Shown here one piece after another: positions 44,400-54,419 of a stretch of DNA of 64,000 nucleotides. A program made the position numbers and the translations under genes. The notes beneath the pieces were generated by a model. It had not been told where the DNA came from. It was given only the letters and a program-made list of their open reading frames with translations, and ran no database searches. The DNA is from Psilocybe azurescens (Eukaryota; Basidiomycota; Agaricomycetes; Agaricales; Agrocybaceae). The stretch spans positions 22,393 to 86,392 of the forward strand of contig JAJIRX010000233.1 in assembly GCA_023853785.1 (NCBI GenBank), read 5' to 3'. Each line of letters starts with the position of its first letter. The first letter of the stretch is position 1.

Positions 44400-45480
44400 C
44401 AGGTTCATGCCTCAATTGCTACGCAATTCCCAATCATCGAGATAAATTCAGTGTCAGAACCAAGAAACATCGCTCATCATAACGGACCCTCGAAATCATG
44501 GCCATATGTGTCTTCTGAGCCTGCGCTAGAGTTGGATGAAGACATCGAAATGGGATGAAAATGGAGAGGTCTCGTGCATGGGTAGGCGCGAGTGAGGGCT
44601 ACCAGCACTACTCCTATTCACAGCCACCGCCTCAAGTAAACTTCACGGTCAACTATAACGACTCTGTCTCTTGGTCCCACTAGAACGGGGCTCCTACGGC
44701 CACTGGCTGTAGTCAATACCCGTTTGCCCCTCCATGCCACCCTCAACTACCGCACTTGAGGCTGATGGTGATTGTGAGTCAACCACGCGCGGCCTCGTGC
44801 CAAGATCACCCAATTTGACCACCCTTCATCAAGGTATCTGGCCCCCAACTGGTGTATCGCCATCGCCGCGTGGTTCCTATTGCTAACTCCCAAACTATCG
44901 ATGCTGCTTTCGCCTGTTGCGGGCCTACGCAACCCCGAGTTAGATTCCTTCTCCAGCACTGGCCGCCCTACCTAAATTCAAGGCTTCATTCGCTATGAGT
45001 CTCGTTCAAAGAAGACGCAGCGCAAGTTGCTGATCCTATGGAAGAACGCGTCGCCGTCGTGACGGGAACCGGAAGTTAGAGTGATGAGGAAGGAAAGCCT
45101 GACAGGAGGGGTCTATGATATCATGAGGCTACCACTACCTCTACATTCGTTGTCGCTGCCGCCTCTTCCACCTCGAGAGTTAGTCCTACCGGCTCCGGCT
45201 CTGGTGATCTAATCACGGACGAACAATCGCGCAGTTGGAGAAAATCCTCGACGCTCAAGTTCATGACAATGTTTCTCCACCACGTTCTACGGACACCGCT
45301 ACCTGCGATCCAGGCTCAGGGCTTGAAACGTCTACAACCTACCACTGCCTTCGAACGCGTCGGTACTGATCCATCCTAAATATTGGACTGGCCGTACCAC
45401 AAGACTCAGTTTACTACCTCCAGATCCGTGGCAGGCGTTCTGGTGCAAGTCGAGTAGGTGGGTATTGGCGTCGCCGGGTC
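44400..45480 (+). other. Possible decayed coding segment
   Basis: Plus-strand fragments such as HYSYSQPPPQVNFTVNYNDS (44601-44660), VRRHAPL-like and EERVAVVTGTGS (45039) are interrupted by stops at short intervals. The composition (Pro/Ser/Tyr-rich followed by charged parts) would fit a degraded regulatory protein, but no domain can be shown. Confidence 0.2.
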
Positions 45481-45688
45481 TGAATCATTATGCCTTGTAT
45501 AAAATTCTATCCTATTTTAGCCCTCCTTTTTTTTCTTAACAACGTATCGTTATCTTTCGTTCCTTCGGCGATAGGTAGGGCTATTGTCCTCCCGGAACGC
45601 AAACAACTCCAACCCACCAGTCGTTCTATCTCTTCTCTAGCCATACCCCTTGCACAGATCATGGCGCAGGTTCAGGTACCCATACAAG

Positions 45689-46870
45689 CTATTCAGTCGA
45701 GATCAAACTCCTTCTGGCGAGCGTTTTCTTCTGCAGACACGGCGTACTAAATCCTGCAAGCTTAGGACGCTTTGTTGATGTGCTGGTTTTCGATGTTCCA
45801 GTGCGTGCTAGAGTCTTCGGACTGCTCCCCGAAATCTCAACTGCCTTGCTCTTTGTGCTGACGCTCGATTTCTCCTCTTTGACTTCTGAAATATCATCCT
45901 TCTCACCCTCCTTCTCCCCTGTGCTATCGTTACCGGCATCAATTTCCGGAGCAATTTTATCATTCAAGAAGTCGTTTGGGAAGCCCTCAGAGAATGTGTC
46001 GCCCTCGGTATCGAGAAGAACGACTGTTTCAAGAATGGACATGTCAATATCGGTTCCGCTATGACTAACCCCAGTTGGATTGAGGTTTGGGCGATCTGCC
46101 ACGAGTGCATTCATTTCCCAGTACCAAGGGCATGCCTCCTAGACTGCAGCTGGAAGGATTGAGTGTGTGAGTAGTTATACCTCAAGATCATAACTGTGTT
46201 GACGTTCCCCACTTGTTCGTAAAGACGTTATCCAGTGACATGCCAATCTCCTCGTTGGTAATCCCTGCTCCATTCACGCCCATTTCCTTATTATACTCGG
46301 CAGCAATTTTGGCCATTCTACGGTAAAGTAATCGTATTCTGTGATAAAGGAGCATTCCGTAGTCACGACTCACTTTATAAGGCGGCTCTTTATCATTTCA
46401 CCCCACTGGTTTCGTAACTTGGTCGCAGATGCCCCCTTTTCTCCCGGAGCTGCTGCTGCAAGTGCATAAGAACACGCCTCCGGGTAATCCGGGTGGTCTT
46501 TAAAGAGAATCTTGGCAAGCTTCCACTGCCAGTAAGTCTTCTTCTGACCTCCCCCCTCTTTCGATGATGTATGGGCTCCTGTACCCGGATAAAGGCCTTG
46601 TTTAATATCCCTATTTTTGAGGATAGCGGCGAGCAAGCTTTTCGAAAGCATCACGTCATCCCAGCTTAACGCGAGGTTATTAAGGCAGATCCTAGTCTCT
46701 AAACAAGGTTACCGACTCAACTCTAGTTTTGCCATCTGCAGCGGCAACCTCAACTTATTTTTTAGCCGCTTTCGTGTCTTCCTTTGTATCTTCCTTTTCC
46801 GAGTCACTTGTGGGGGCAAGCTTTTACCCTTCGCCTTCCGACCTGCTTTTCCTTTTCTCGATGAGGCCAT
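45689..46870 (-). CDS. SANT/Myb-like hypothetical protein of a multicopy Agaricomycete family
   Basis: Minus-strand exons 46713-46870, 46374-46664, about 46205-46317 and 45689-46138. Introns 46665-46712 and 46318-46373 are GT-AG and keep the frame. The N-terminus is very basic (MASSRKGKAGRKAKGKSLPP, then RKRKIQRKTRKR), a probable nuclear signal. A helical block follows: WDDVMLSKSLLAAILKNRDI, KQGLYPGTG, a Gly-rich turn, TYWQWKLAKILFKDHPDYPE, then AKIAAEYNKEMGVNGAGITN and a Trp-ending FTNKW, and after the last intron EACPWYWEMNALVADRPNLN with PTG. The regularly placed Trp residues recall SANT/Myb-like DNA-binding folds. Relatives form large families of unknown role, possibly transposon-derived. 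The Ser/Lys/Glu-rich tail is disordered. At the third junction the frame as read runs into a stop (46188-46190) next to a G4 run, so a base may be missing or the splice is unusual. Confidence 0.55.
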
Positions 46871-46919
46871 GGGTGGTGTGCACACGAAAAGGGGAATTAT
46901 ATTAGGAGTACACTGTTGA

Positions 46920-47290
46920 GGGAGTCGGGCAATGCCTACTGCTTAGAAATTTACATAAACTATACAATAAATAATAAGAATTAGATTTATACAGATATCA
47001 TGAAGAGGACTCAGGAATCGAGTTGGCGAAATCGGGTTTCGGGGTGCGTTCCGCCCCCAGAGGCGGTTTCACGTTTCGGTCGATTCACGCTTATTCCCAC
47101 CATTTAGGCAAAGTCACTTCACTTCAAAAACGACTTGTGAAACAACTTACGAAACGGGCCAAACTCTGACCTCCCCTAATGGTAACTAATCATACATTTT
47201 ACACGGGATACACCATCTACCCAACTAATACTAACTTCTCGAGCAAAACCGTAAAAATTGGATCCAATTACAAGCATCATTCTCATGGAG
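46920..47290. other. Intergenic between two minus-strand genes
   Basis: AT-rich promoter region of the SANT-like gene (TATA-like TGTATAAATC on the minus strand near 46990) and 3' region of the questin-oxidase-like gene. Nothing else is seen. Confidence 0.5.
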
Positions 47291-47291
47291 T

Positions 47292-48925
47292 TCAGGAAAT
47301 TTTGGCTTCTAGGAAATTAGGATCGTCCCCCCAAAACCTAGCCGGCTCTCCCTCCCTAATCCTCCCCATCCATTCCATGGTCAACGCAGCTGTCCTTACA
47401 AACAATGTCCCATCAACCAACTCGCAATCCTTCAACTCTGTGCCTTTGAATTCTCCAGCAGCAATGTGACCGTACAACGAGCCATAATGGGCCAGCGTGC
47501 GCTGGACTTTACACAGATGATCGTCGGGGTGAACTAGTGCTGATTGTATGATCTTCAGCCACAGGTTCGGAGTTTCCGCGAAGGGAGACGCGGGATCAGG
47601 GAAAGCAGATGCTGTGGGGTTTACCGCAGGTCCTGGGAACTCTGTGAGGATCGGGGCCACAAAGAAGGAGCGGATAGGCAGTTCAGGCCGACCCTGGGCA
47701 ATGTAGTAGGCTACTGAGCGCGTGAAGTATGCGCGGAGGAGCAGTGATTTCGATGTCGGAGATGATATGACCGCCATGTATGATGTCAATGTCATCGAAC
47801 TGGTGAGAAGGTGCATTCTATATAGGATAGAAGTCAGCATACATTTGCTTTTGTTGTGGAAAGAACTCACAGAGTAAATTCAGCTCTATGAAATCCTTCC
47901 CCATCGCGCCATCCACCCACGGCATATACCATCACGTTCAGGAAAGTTAACTCTTGCACCTTCTTGGCAATGTCCTGGGGATTGGCCCCGTCCACAAGCC
48001 ACTCCGCTGCATACGACTGTATTTTCTGGCCAAGTTTCATATGAAGATCGTCGAACGACCCGACGTAATTTTCGAACGCTCTATCGGACATGATACGCGA
48101 CACGATGCTGAATGCATGTGTTCCTGGCCCACGCTTGGTCGGTGCTTCGAACATAGATCTCGGTATCAATGTCGATGATGTGGCCGCGTGTACAGCAACT
48201 TGTGCCAGTCCTGTTAATATCATCTTTCATTAATACTTTCTTGCAAGGTACAGAGAAATGCTTACCCTCAGCAATAAGACCAGGCAAGCTGCCAAAAAGG
48301 GTTGAGCACAACTGTCGTATAAAGGATGGAGAAGAATATGGTACCTAAACTCAATTCCATATCCGAGATAAAGCATAGGGTGGAGGATTCCATCCAGTAG
48401 ACGATTTAGCATCTGTGGTTGTTTCCCATCCAAGTTCGCTTTGGCCAAGAAAATCCACTCCTCGAGCACAACGCTGAGAGGCGTTTTCAGCAAAAGATCG
48501 GAGAAGAAGTGAAGATAAGCCTGGTAGTAGTCCCTGTCACCCAGATGTTCGAAAGCAGTATCCGTGGTGATGGCAGCTGGTGATCGGTAGGCGTATCGCT
48601 CAATATCATCGTGCTGGTCCCAAATCGCATCTAGATGTTTCGAGGTCCCTCCTAATGCCCACTCTACGAGTAGATGGAAGGGTGTGTGATTGTGAGCACC
48701 ACTGGAAGTGTAGTTGAAGAACCTGGAGTATCGGTTAGAGAGTTCATGAATAAAAGACTGTAGGGTGTACATACCCATGATGTTCCTCATAGTCTCGTTG
48801 AAGATATTGCCGCACGGTGGCAGTGGATTCGGGGAGGTTCCAGGCCAACGAGCAGCTGTATACTGTGTCAAGGACGGGCCAGGAATAGGCCAGAGATCCA
48901 GAAGTTGAGCTTTGGTCGGTGCCAT
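47292..48925 (-). CDS. Questin-oxidase-like protein (DUF4243 / AflY-like), five exons
   Basis: Minus-strand exons 48775-48925, 48345-48722, 48266-48288 (a 23 bp micro-exon), 47871-48210 and 47292-47817; introns are 52-56 bp GT-AG. The product is about 470 residues, as usual for the family. N-terminus MAPTKAQLLDLWPIPGPSLT, then blocks typical of fungal questin-oxidase-like proteins: HNHTPFHLLVEWALGG, DHDD-like DQHDDIERYAYRSP, HLGDRDYYQAYLHFFSDLLL, NLDGKQPQMLNRLLDGILHP, YGIEFSLPGLIAEGLAQVAV (spanning the micro-exon), WLVDGANPQDIAKKVQELTF, and a C-terminus with HPDDHLCKVQRTLAHYGSLY and TAALTMEWMGRIREGE. Known members carry out Baeyer-Villiger-type steps in polyketide pathways (questin, aflatoxin), but no cluster is visible here, so the substrate is open. 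Oddity: a -1 frame step in exon 1 at a C4 run (plus 48831-48834) separates TAARWPGTSP from ESTATVRQYLQRDYEEHHG. Confidence 0.8.
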
Positions 48926-49199
48926 GGCAGCGAGAGTAAGAGAGGTACGAATCAGTACGATGATGGGAGCTGGAGCTCTGAAAAGGTGTAGGGCTCAAAT
49001 CTACCTGAAAATTGTACGCATCCGAAATATAAGATTGTACGCAGTCATGGACAGGATGGTGACAGTAAGTCGAGAGCTCCCGTAGATCCGATATGTTGCA
49101 AATATATTTTGAATACGAGTCGAGATGAGACACAGACTGGCTATTGGCTGGCATAGCTTAAGGTCCGGGAATGAATCGGATTTCATCGTAATATGTAAA

Positions 49200-50440
49200 A
49201 ACAGGGTTCATTTCTGAATATCGACTGCTAACTGTTGACAGTAAGTCGGAAGATTGCACTGGGTACGGGTCTTGGAATTTGTGATCCCGATTCGGGTATT
49301 TACATCTGTTAAATTAGATTCTTTATCCTCGCCGTTGTTCGTTTTCCCTTTTTATCTTTTACCACCATGTCGTAGCACGCTAAAGCGATACCTTGCCATT
49401 TCATACTCCAACAACGGTCACGAGTTTGTAAACACACATCAACGATCATCGGAGGCGACCCGTGTCTTCCAATAGCATATGTCACCCACGACCAGTCTGT
49501 CGGTACCAGTTCATCTTACTCGTCTATTCCTATTCCTATCCCTTCAATACCATTCGTGCTGACGGGTCTGTGCGATATCCCACTCAACGTACTATCTAAG
49601 TTACGTCCTCAGGTTGCCTAATCCTTGAAATCCTTTGAGTCTTATTGCTTTTGTATCCCGTCTACTCTGCTAAATATTGCTTCGGCGCTTTCCCGTGTCC
49701 TCATATGCTTGTAATCTTTGCTACAGCACCTTCATCCCTATCTTATCACTCACTACTTCTGCCGCCTGTCAAGTTATGTTCCGATCTTCCAGCAGTCGTC
49801 AAACCTTACTCGACGGCGATACCATCCAGATCTACTTCCTATTTCCCTCTGTCATACTGATACATCGTTAAGTGAGGTAAGAACCGTCCGTACTGTATCC
49901 CATCCAACTCCAGCCAACGCCGCCGATCAGATAACTATATTTGTATTCTTCTATGGTGGAAGGCATGGACAGGTACCTCTCCTTCGAAGCTTCTCACTCG
50001 ACGCGGATACAATTCGTACCGGACTAACCATGCAACCTGGAACAGTCATAGTGTCATAGACGAATGGAAAAGCGGTACGTACCACAAATTTGTTCAAATT
50101 CCTGGCTCATTGATAACTGCATTTATTACCCACAGTCTGTTATCGGCACGCAGTTCAAGTCTATCACAAGGTCCGAGTTGCTATCCCTCGGAAGATGGGA
50201 TTATAGATCCCAAGCTTTTCACCCGTCGATACTAGCGTCCTCATTTAGAACTTTCCAGGAACTGTGCTGAACCCACGCTCCTTCCACCCTTCCGATCGGC
50301 TAGATCTAGAAATGGATAGCATTCCAAGTCCCTGTACATAAATTTCAAAGAGAACGAGTGTGAGAAGAACAAGTGTACCTGTCATTGGATTGAAAGGTAC
50401 GGCCGTCCCTGGATGGCACACTTACTATCGACACCGTGAC
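49200..50440. other. Intergenic; weak coding-like piece at 49775-50060
   Basis: No gene can be supported. A plus-strand stretch around 49774-49870 (MFRSSSSRQTLLDGDTIQIY) and one at 49910-50059 (ITIFVFFYGGRHGQVPLLRS, then FSLDADTIRTGLTMQPGTVI) are separated by a possible intron and could be two exons of a small unknown gene. The rest is pyrimidine-rich. Confidence 0.3.
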
Positions 50441-50442
50441 GA

Positions 50443-50448
50443 TATAAA
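50443..50448 (+). promoter_or_regulatory. TATA box of the VWA gene
   Basis: TATAAA, 48 bases before the ATG at 50496 and about 30 bases before a pyrimidine-rich likely start site. Confidence 0.5.
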
Positions 50449-50495
50449 CTCTTCCGAATATCTTAGCATACTCCAACGCGCTCTCTCTTGCAAAT

Positions 50496-51813
50496 ATGCC
50501 AGGCAACATAAATATGCCTCCCCCCGCCAACAAGGCAATTGATATGTAAGATTTCTGCGACGTGTTTATCGAGCATTCTAATTATTTTATTTAGTGATGT
50601 TGTCTTTCTCCAGGACTGCACCGAAAGTCAGCAGCCTTACATCGACACTATACGCAAATATGTCAAGGACGCCATCCCCATGATAAAATCACAGGCCGAT
50701 CTAAAGGGCGGTTCCGCACGCTACCGTGTCATCGCCTTTCGCGATCATAAGGAGCAAGGCTGTGACTGGCTTCTGAAATCGCAGGATTTCACCACTGATC
50801 CATCCGTCTTGGCCAACCAACTAGCAACCCTCGTTGCGTCTGGAGGTGGTGATGGACCGGAAGCACAGATTGACGGACTAGATGCAGCACGTCGCTCGCC
50901 TTGGAGGCAAACGGCGAAGAGGATTGTCATTCTCATCACTGACTCTCCCCGCACGGTATCGGTGAACCTGGAGACAGTGTCCCTATAGATCATCCTGAAG
51001 GTAAAAACTACAACATCTGATTCTTCTCGTGCCCTTACCTTGTCATGATAGCTCTAACCCACCAAATTATCCTCAAAAGTTACAAGAAAAATAACATTCA
51101 GCTTGTAGGTTTGACTATACCTCTTTTACGGTCTTTGACGTTAGGTTTGTAGAACGTGCTGGCTTGTGTCCCTGAGATTACATATTATGAGGTACAATTC
51201 CACGCCCGGCTTCTCTATCTCTCTCTCAGATATGCATCCTTCTCAGAAAGCCGAGCAATTCTACAAAGATTTAACCCAGGCGACTTCGTATGAGAATCCT
51301 TATACATGTATCTTCCACCAGAACTAATTATTCTCTGTAGCGGACTGTACATCCCTCTCCCGGAACCTCACGCCAATCCCGAGCCGATAAAACGAGCAGT
51401 AGTAGGCTGCGTTCTTCATTCAACTAACAGTCTCCGCACGATGGACCGATGGGAAGAATGGATTATGGATCAGTCTGATCGAGGCCAGGATGCGATCGTC
51501 AACGACATTTATTCAAGGCTCACTCAAGAGGGTGAGAAGTGTCATAAAGTTTCCTGTACTGAGCATCGCGGCACAAACGATGTCCAGTATGGACTTATTG
51601 ATGTTAATCGTGATTATGTTAGTAGTTTTATTTGTTCTCTGCCCGCTTGATGATGCTCACTCTAGCCTATGTACAGGTGGACGCTATTGTTGGTAAGGCA
51701 CTGCGGTTTAAGACGGACATGAAGGTTCGTGGTCTATCTTTGATACCCAACATTTGGCTAATACTAGTATAACTTAAACGCAGGCGAATCCTCATATGTA
51801 CGACGAATACTAA
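50496..51813 (+). CDS. VWA-domain protein (VwkA-like), eight exons
   Basis: Exons 50496-50545, 50595-51000, 51052-51104, 51153-51191, 51247-51287, 51341-51617, 51677-51724 and 51784-51813; all introns are GT-AG, 48-60 bp. The start MPGNINMPPPANKAID is the first ATG in frame after a TATA box. The von Willebrand A domain begins at DVVFLQDCTESQQPYIDTIR: a variant MIDAS, with D and the S/T of DxTxS displaced to DCTES as in VwkA-type proteins. It continues with RYRVIAFRDHKEQGCDW, SGGGDGPEAQIDGLDAARRS (the MIDAS-type loop), PWRQTAKRIVILITDSP, then ALTHQIILKSYKKNNIQL, NVLACVPE, KAEQFYKDLTQATSGLYIPL and an Arg/Asp-rich C-terminus with SLRTMDRWEEWIMDQSDRGQ. Relatives are cytosolic, some fused to alpha-kinases; no kinase follows here. 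After ITDSP the frame steps -1 at a C4 run (50947-50950), the conserved continuation being in the next frame (HGIGEPGDSVPIDHPEG). Confidence 0.7.
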
Positions 51814-51849
51814 GAGTAAAGACTAACGGTGATTAAACTCAACCGATCA

Positions 51850-52590
51850 ACAATGAAGTGATGAAGTTTCTATTGAGGTTGAACTGACCGAGCAAGATCT
51901 CCCGGTAATGGCACGGTTTCCACGGTTGTGCCACGATAGTCGCCTGCTTTGCACGGCCCGTGCCTTTTATATACAAGTTTTTAAGCAATACCGATGGTCA
52001 TTATGTGGGAAGGAGAGGCTAAGTACATCAAAGTCCTAAGGTTAGCGTATGGTGGCTATATGGTCCCAATACAAATGGCCTTACTGTGCCTCCGCGAACG
52101 TGCCAGAGTTCACCTTGCATGCCTGACATTGCCAGTCCCGGACGGTATCAACCCCGGAATCTGTTTAATCCCAGGCCCGTAGATTCTGATAGAAAGGTCT
52201 CTTCCGTGCTCATATCAACGTCCCATACCTGTAAAAATTATCTCGATTGTACTCGAACAACATTAGCGTTCGGAAATGAGCCTGCCACGGTGTTGCTCGG
52301 GAACGCACGGTTACGCCTGGGACTGCTCAGTCGTGCATAGTAGAGTGTAAATTTGCATAGCTAGACCATGTTATAACATGGTAGAGATGACTTTACAAGA
52401 CTTTGGTAGATTAACCTGCGATTTGATTTCGTTTGGACAAGATCGGACGGTTATGCACGATTATGCACTGTCAGTCCCACCCGATATCCTGAGTGCGCAC
52501 GGTAGTGGACTGGACATACATGGATTCAGTAGCCAGTACGCTATAAATACCTCTTAAATTTCATGTCGTATACACTGTATCGGTGGAGCT
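51850..52590. other. Intergenic with a perfect 18 bp palindrome
   Basis: No gene is supported. ACCATGTTATAACATGGT at 52365-52382 is a perfect palindrome. CACGGTT, GTGCCACG, CACGGCCCGTGCC and TTATGCACGATTATGCAC words recur nearby. A TATA-like CTATAAATACC lies at 52541-52551. Confidence 0.4.
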
Positions 52591-52591
52591 C

Positions 52592-52960
52592 CTAAGCTGT
52601 TGCACCACTGTCAGCCAGAGAAAGGTGGAAGAACTCGCTTCTGTCACCTGTGAGATGCCTGCGAGTTACAGACGACAAGATAGCGTAAATACTTTGACTA
52701 TGATATAGTAAACTAATTACTAGATTGAGATTGGATTGTGAAGAATGGAACCTCAACTTGGCTATGTATGGCATCAATCCTTTGTCTTCGTACATGTTCA
52801 GAGCTGAAAAAAATTCAAATTTTGACAGTGCTACTAGTTCAAGCGTAATACATGTGGAATTGGACTTGAATTTAAATGTACCTATAACGATTGGCCTTGG
52901 CCATTGGCAGCCTTTGTTAATCCATTCAGGCTTCAAGCAGCTTGCCATATACCATTCGCG
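52592..52960 (-). CDS. Possible exon(s) of an unknown minus-strand gene
   Basis: A 118-codon minus-strand frame reads CLKPEWINKGCQWPRPIVIG, then TFKFKSNSTCITLELVALSK and FEFFSALNMY before losing regular character after about 52700. The first half looks coding (alternating beta-type pattern). It lies 80 bases downstream of the end of the gene at 53042-54070 and could be further exons of that gene, or a separate remnant. Not recognised. Confidence 0.3.
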   Translation of the reverse strand, partial: REWYMASCLKPEWINKGCQWPRPIVIGTFKFKSNSTCITLELVALSKFEFFSALNMYEDKGLMPYIAKLRFHSSQSNLNLVISLLYHSQSIYAILSSVTRRHLTGDRSEFFHLSLADSGATA

Positions 52961-53041
52961 CTAGAACTGATGAATGCTTGTTGTCCAAGAGCGACCAAGT
53001 CCGCTTTATCCTTGACTGAGGCTATAAAAATAAAAGCGTAA

Positions 53042-54070
53042 TCACACAAGACGGAAAGAAGGCAGATAAATCTGCGTACGAATGAACTAGACGGTCGAGA
53101 ATGTATTCAAGTTGAACATGAGGCGTTTGAAAAATTAAATGGAAAAGACTCACGTAGCCCGTCATGACTGTGCTGCCAATCTTGGGATAGAACAGAACGC
53201 GATCAGCATCGAAGTCCACCATGCTGCATGTACCATTCGGGATATCATTAACAGAAACAATGGTCGTTGTGCCCATATGATCTACGAAGTCCTGTGTGAA
53301 CCTTAATTTACTAGAAGAGAAAAAGGATTGACGTACTCATGCCTTTAACACAGGGACTAGGTAGCTTGAATGTAACCTTCTTCGCTAACGAGTCAAGTGA
53401 GATGGTTACATCCGTCGATCCTACAGCGCAGGTTATGACGGAAGCTACATCCAATGCCTTATAGTCGTTCCATTTTCCTACGAGAGGTACCTCAGGGTGG
53501 TCGGCGTCGAAGCTTAACCAGCCAATGGCGCTTGCCTACCGAGAATGTCAGTTTTATGTGAATCTAAATGATAGGATAGCGATATTACGGGGTCTGCTCC
53601 TACGAACTACAAGGTTCAAGTCGAGAAATCAGCGTCAAATACTAGTACAACTGAGTTGCGGGATGGACCTACGCAGGCGACAATACCATTATTGGGGTTG
53701 CGGACTACGATTTGGAGTACTTGACCAACTTTGAACTGAATCTCATATTTACCCACTCCTCTGAGTTCCAAGAGATCGTTGTAATATAACTCTCCGTCAG
53801 GATCTAGGGTGAAATTCAGGAATAAGGAATGGACTCATACTAATACTTGACTAATATGAAGATGGATGATAACTAGAACTCACCGCGGCCAAAAGCGATA
53901 TTAGAAACGAATTCTTTACCAGCTTTGGCACATTCTATGCGAATTCCGATGAAGTCTTGTGCGCTTCCGCCGTGGTAAACTAGAGCGACTGCTGGCTGAT
54001 GGAATTTGAAGTCATCTTCGGCCTGGTTTCGTAGTTCTCTGAAGGTCTTTGTAGTGCGAACTACTGGCAT
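53042..54070 (-). CDS. Unrecognised protein, five exons, beta-rich
   Basis: Minus-strand exons 53884-54070, 53673-53803, 53337-53535, 53154-53291 and 53042-53086. Introns 53804-53883, 53536-53672 and 53087-53153 are GT-AG and frame-consistent. The start MPVVRTTKTFRELRNQAEDD is well placed. The protein then reads ALVYHGGSAQDFIGIRIECA, GELYYNDLLELRGVGKYEIQ, FKVGQVLQIVVRNPNNGIVA, SAIGWLSFDADHPEVPLVGK, ISLDSLAKKVTFKLPSPCVK and MGTTTIVSVNDIPNGTCSMV with DFDADRVLFYPKIGS. Alternating hydrophobic residues predict a beta-rich soluble protein; no signal peptide or membrane helix. The junction between exons 3 and 4 (intron 53292-53336) leaves the frame inconsistent by one base. Family unknown to me. Confidence 0.45.
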
Positions 54071-54343
54071 TTTCGAACGATGATGGGGAACTGAGTATGG
54101 ATGAGGAGAGAGGGTAGTATTTATGCTATGACATGCTCTAAGGGGAACGTTTGAACCGCGAGGCAAGTCATTTTGATGTCGGGTGGATCTCATGCATTCA
54201 CCCCTTCACCATAGCACGAGCAGTCTTCCACAAAGACAGTGAATGCACCTTTATTTCCCACAAACGTCGCTAGATAGAAGGGTTGATCCGCTTCTGCCCT
54301 TCTAAGTTGCGGCGTTTTTCATCAAATCGGTTGACCAATCGTT

Positions 54344-54414
54344 GGCCAGGTAGCTCAGCTGATAGAGCGCAAGCATATTTCCTTGTGTCGTGGGTTCGAT
54401 ATCTGCCCTGGCCG
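54344..54414 (+). tRNA. tRNA-like gene or tRNA pseudogene
   Basis: A perfect 7 bp acceptor stem (GGCCAGG at 54344-54350 with CCTGGCC at 54407-54413, G at the discriminator), TA at positions 8-9, a perfect D stem (GCTC/GAGC) with A box TAGCTCAGCTGA, and a B box GGGTTCGATAT. The anticodon arm pairs as GCAAG/CTTGT but leaves an 8-base loop, and the T stem (GTGGG/TCTGC) has three G-T pairs. The anticodon therefore cannot be assigned. It may be a degenerate tRNA, a SINE head, or a tRNA with an assembly error in the loop. Confidence 0.45.
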
Positions 54415-54419
54415 TTTAA

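Noticed and set aside
47292..51813. Secondary-metabolite gene cluster around the questin-oxidase-like gene
   Set aside because: Neighbours are a SANT-like family protein and a VWA protein; no polyketide synthase, P450 or transporter is present.
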